DNA of 64,000 nucleotides from CF-162 sp040882565 (lineage in GTDB: Bacteria > Chloroflexota > Dehalococcoidia > SM23-28-2 > RBG-16-64-32). The position numbers were made by a program, and so were the translations under genes. Numbering within the stretch: the stretch's first letter is position 1; every line of letters begins with the position of its first letter. This document shows, in pieces, positions 61,736-64,000 of the stretch. The notes under the pieces were generated by a model. It made no database searches, was not told where the DNA came from, and saw nothing but the letters and a program-made list of their open reading frames with translations. The DNA is taken from the NCBI GenBank assembly GCA_040882565.1, contig JBBEAZ010000022.1:45775-109774 (forward strand), written 5' to 3'.

Positions 61736-63463
61736 ATGAAGCCACAAACGCCCCTCGACGACGACGAAAACCCCCGCCGGCACCCCACTTCCGAAGACCT
61801 CGAACTCTCCTCCTACCTCGAAGCCACCCTCGAATCCACCGCCCGCCCCGAAGCCCGCGACGAACCACCACGCACCCACCCCCAGACCGTCGTCGTCCTC
61901 GACTTCGGCTCACAGTTCTCCATGCTCATCGCCCGCCGCATCCGCGAGGCCGGCGTCTACTCCGAGCTTGTCCCCTTCGACGCCCCCTGGGAGGCCGTCC
62001 GCGCGCTCAACCCGGCCGGCTTCATCCTCTCCGGCGGCCCCGCCTCCGTCTACGACGAGGGCGCGCCGCACGCCCCGGCCTGGGTCTTCGACTCCGGCCT
62101 CCCCGTCCTCGGCATCTGCTACGGCATGCAGCTCCTCGCCTACCAGCTCGGCGGTCGCGTCGAGCCCTCCAGCCACCGCGAGTACGGCCACGCCGTCATC
62201 CACCACGCCGCCGACTCCGGCCTCTTCGCCGGCCTCCCGGCCTCGCTCCCCGTCTGGATGTCCCACGGCGACCGCATTACCGAGATGCCCCCCGGCTTCC
62301 GCTCCTTCGCCGCCTCCGACTCCTCGCCGATCGCCGGCATGGCCAACGATAGCGGCTACATCGGCATCCAGTTCCACCCCGAAGTCGTCCACACCCGCGA
62401 CGGCAAGGCCATCCTCGAGAACTTCCTCTACCAGGTCTGCAAGTGCGCCGGCGATTGGTCCGCCGGCAACTTCATCGTCGACTCCATCAACCGCATCCGC
62501 GCCCAGGTCGGCGAAGGCCGCGTCATTTGCGCCCTCTCCGGCGGCGTCGACTCCGCGGTCACCGCCGCCATCGTCCACCGCGCCATCGGCGACCAGCTCA
62601 CCTGCATCTTCGTCGACAACGGCCTCCTCCGTAAGGAAGAGCCCGAGCGCGTCGTCGACACCTTTCACCGTCACCTCAAGCTCAACCTCATCCACGTCGA
62701 CGCCGCCGATCGCTTCGTCGGCAACCTCGAAGGTGTCACCGACCCCGAGCAGAAGCGCAAGATCGTCGGCGAGACCTTCATCCGCATCTTCGAAGAAGAG
62801 GCCGAGCGCCTCTTCCCATCCCAATCCGTTCGTCCTGAGGCTCTCGAAGGGCCACGTCACTTCATCGCTCAGGGCACCACCTACCCCGACGTCATCGAAT
62901 CAGGCGCCTACGCCGGCGCCGGCGCCCACAGCAAAGTCGCCGCCACCATCAAGACCCACCACAACGTCGGCGGCCTGCCGGAGAAGATGAACTTCCAGCT
63001 CGTCGAGCCCCTGCGCTACCTCTTCAAAGACGAAGTCCGCCAGGTCGGCCTCGAGCTCGGCCTCCCCGAAGAGATCGTCATGCGCCAGCCCTTCCCCGGT
63101 CCCGGGCTCGCCATCCGGATCATCGGCGAGATCACCAAAGACAAGCTCGACACCCTCCGCGAGTGCGACTGGATCGTCATGAACGAGATCAAGAAGGCGG
63201 GGCTCTACCGCGACCTCTGGCAGGCCTTCGCCATCCTCACCGACACCCGCAGCGTCGGCGTCATGGGCGACTTCCGCACCTACGGCCACGTCGTCGCCAT
63301 CCGCGCCGTCACCGCCGAAGACGCCATGACCGCCGACTGGGCCCGCCTCCCCTACGACCTCCTCGCCCGGATCGCCAACCGCATCGTCAACGAAGTCCCC
63401 GCCGTAAACAGAGTGGTCTACGACATCACGTCGAAGCCACCGGGCACCATCGAATGGGAATAA
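61736..63463 (+). CDS. guaA: GMP synthase (glutamine-hydrolysing)
   Basis: Converts XMP to GMP. 575 residues, longer than usual. Class I amidotransferase with LGICYGMQLLAYQLGG (nucleophile Cys) and GIQFHPEVVHT; PP-loop ATP pyrophosphatase LSGGVDSAVTAA; C-terminal dimerisation domain ending KPPGTIEWE. Two oddities: an acidic N-terminal extension of about 45 residues before VVVLDFGSQ, and an insertion near residues 360-374 (FPSQSVRPEALEGPR) between EEEAERL and HFIAQGTTYPDVIES, encoded by a REP-like repeat in frame. The first ATG after TATCAT is used. Confidence 0.94.
   Translation: MKPQTPLDDDENPRRHPTSEDLELSSYLEATLESTARPEARDEPPRTHPQTVVVLDFGSQFSMLIARRIREAGVYSELVPFDAPWEAVRALNPAGFILSGGPASVYDEGAPHAPAWVFDSGLPVLGICYGMQLLAYQLGGRVEPSSHREYGHAVIHHAADSGLFAGLPASLPVWMSHGDRITEMPPGFRSFAASDSSPIAGMANDSGYIGIQFHPEVVHTRDGKAILENFLYQVCKCAGDWSAGNFIVDSINRIRAQVGEGRVICALSGGVDSAVTAAIVHRAIGDQLTCIFVDNGLLRKEEPERVVDTFHRHLKLNLIHVDAADRFVGNLEGVTDPEQKRKIVGETFIRIFEEEAERLFPSQSVRPEALEGPRHFIAQGTTYPDVIESGAYAGAGAHSKVAATIKTHHNVGGLPEKMNFQLVEPLRYLFKDEVRQVGLELGLPEEIVMRQPFPGPGLAIRIIGEITKDKLDTLRECDWIVMNEIKKAGLYRDLWQAFAILTDTRSVGVMGDFRTYGHVVAIRAVTAEDAMTADWARLPYDLLARIANRIVNEVPAVNRVVYDITSKPPGTIEWE
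62812..62860 (+). repeat. REP-like element inserted in frame within guaA
   Basis: Contains GTTCGTCCTGAGG and CTCTCGAAGGGC, the hallmark of a widespread short palindromic repeat (its translations SVRPE and LSKG turn up in many bacterial ORFs). It adds about 14-15 codons and keeps the frame. An intergenic relative lies at 46631-46666. Confidence 0.75.
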
Positions 63464-63688
63464 CCACCGGGTCTTGACCCGCCGTCTCCCGTAGCCGCGG
63501 GGCTTCTAGCCCTGCCTCCAATCATCCCCACCTCCGCACCTGGCCGAAACATCCGCCGTCTCCCAAACCCCCGCCCGTGCACGAGGGTGGGTGCCCAGCG
63601 CCACGCCAACCTCGCCCGCCCGACGCCACGCCGTACGCCAACGCCGCGCCGGGCAGTACCCGCGTCCCGAGGCGGCACGCCAGCCAGG

Positions 63689-63694
63689 TATAAT
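63689..63694 (+). promoter_or_regulatory. -10 box of the DUF2283 gene
   Basis: Consensus TATAAT ending 10 nt before ATG 63705. The 63464-63688 stretch upstream has short hairpins (GGGTC/GACCC, GGGCT/AGCCC) but no gene. Confidence 0.45.
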
Positions 63695-63704
63695 TGAACG
63701 CTGA

Positions 63705-63896
63705 ATGGATACGAAATTCGAGGTCCGGACCAACTACGACGACGAAGGCGATGTCCTTTACATCAGCTTCGGCGATCCATCAGCGGCCCACGACGCCGAC
63801 GTCACAGACTCCGGTGTTGTGATCCGGACGTTCAAAGGCAAAATCGTCGGCCTCACGATCCTCAACGCCCGCTCTCGCGTGCATCAACCGGCCTAA
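63705..63896 (+). CDS. DUF2283 family protein
   Basis: 63 residues. YDDEGDVLYISFGDP and GVVIRTFKGKIVGLTILNA match the small DUF2283 family, which has no known function and often sits near toxin-antitoxin-like or unknown genes. Single gene with a leaderless-type start. Confidence 0.8.
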   Translation: MDTKFEVRTNYDDEGDVLYISFGDPSAAHDADVTDSGVVIRTFKGKIVGLTILNARSRVHQPA

Positions 63897-63912
63897 CGCG
63901 CCGGACCGCCGC

Positions 63913-64000
63913 CTACGCCCCCGGCATCGCCCCAATCTGCGTCAACAGCGACACCATATCGAAATAATGGTGCGCCTCCTTGATCGCCTCCCCATCAAAC
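63913..64000 (-). CDS. SnoaL-like/ester cyclase family protein, C-terminal end only
   Basis: The last 28 residues are visible before a TAG at 63913-63915 (FDGEAIKEAHHYFDMVSLL, then QIGAMPGA). The pattern of an acidic-helical segment followed by YFD...LLTQIG is the usual end of SnoaL-like polyketide-cyclase-fold proteins. Most of the gene lies beyond the window. Confidence 0.55.
   Translation of the reverse strand, partial: FDGEAIKEAHHYFDMVSLLTQIGAMPGA

Overview
The window is a GC-rich bacterial chromosome segment (roughly two thirds G+C by eye) with dense coding on both strands. It is most likely Chloroflexota, perhaps a Dehalococcoidia-type lineage known mainly from metagenomes. This is inferred from the gene mix: coenzyme F420 genes plus a luciferase-like F420 oxidoreductase, a two-gene MetE-type methionine synthase, secreted proteins that carry cohesin-like and dockerin-like modules on one chain, DUF3090, and many leaderless-looking starts. 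No rRNA, tRNA, CRISPR array, integrase or transposase was recognised. Two assembly gaps are present: about 3.9 kb, inside mutS, and about 61.6 kb.

Layout. 0-5.2 kb: mutL (cut by the left edge) and mutS on the minus strand, separated by a less GC-rich plus-strand cassette. 5.5-7.3 kb: a PAS/LuxR regulator broken by a G-run. 7.5-10 kb: a NuoF/NuoE pair with no other Complex I gene nearby. 10.2-12.8 kb: a secreted metalloprotease pair, a DM13 protein and a DUF4177-like protein. 13-16.6 kb: acyl-CoA dehydrogenase, F420-type oxidoreductase and enoyl-CoA hydratase. 16.8-18.8 kb: a membrane protein and two response regulators. 18.8-24.8 kb: a leucine-catabolism operon (mccB, hydratase, mccA, HMG-CoA lyase) with two small extra genes coupled into it. 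24.9-27.9 kb: a DtxR-type regulator and leuC/leuD. 28-35.8 kb: sugar-lactone oxidase, DUF3090, cupredoxin, cysteine synthase family, DinB, methyltransferase, S9 peptidase (frameshifted) and a Crp/Fnr regulator. 35.9-42.3 kb: an aminotransferase, two tandem cohesin/dockerin proteins, a second cupredoxin and a split MetE. 42.5-45.1 kb: a PhnD-PhnC-PhnE transporter. 45.1-46 kb: structured non-coding DNA. 46-53 kb: acetyltransferases, a kinase-like protein, a D,D-carboxypeptidase, MarC, nitroreductases and cofD-cofC. 53-61.2 kb: DinB, mutS2, a third cohesin/dockerin protein, and the tsaC-lipoprotein-pgk-lipoprotein operon. 61.7-64 kb: guaA, DUF2283 and a SnoaL-like gene cut by the right edge.

How the parts fit. 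Within operons, overlaps of ATGA, GTGA, TGATG or TAGTG type are the rule. At single genes and operon heads, a -10-like TAnnnT box often lies only 4-11 nt before the start codon (most often 6), which implies leaderless mRNAs. Two sites of the form GTGA-N6-TCAC lie where a Crp-type activator would sit for class II activation, and the window encodes one Crp/Fnr protein. The sequence is also rich in small repeats: degenerate 7-nt tandem arrays at gene ends, a palindromic dispersed element in three copies, and a REP-like element inserted in frame inside guaA.

The observations most worth follow-up are the guaA insertion, the probable AUA start of pgk, the NuoF ferredoxin domain that has lost exactly one cluster, the split MetE pair, and the leaderless and heptamer-repeat patterns.
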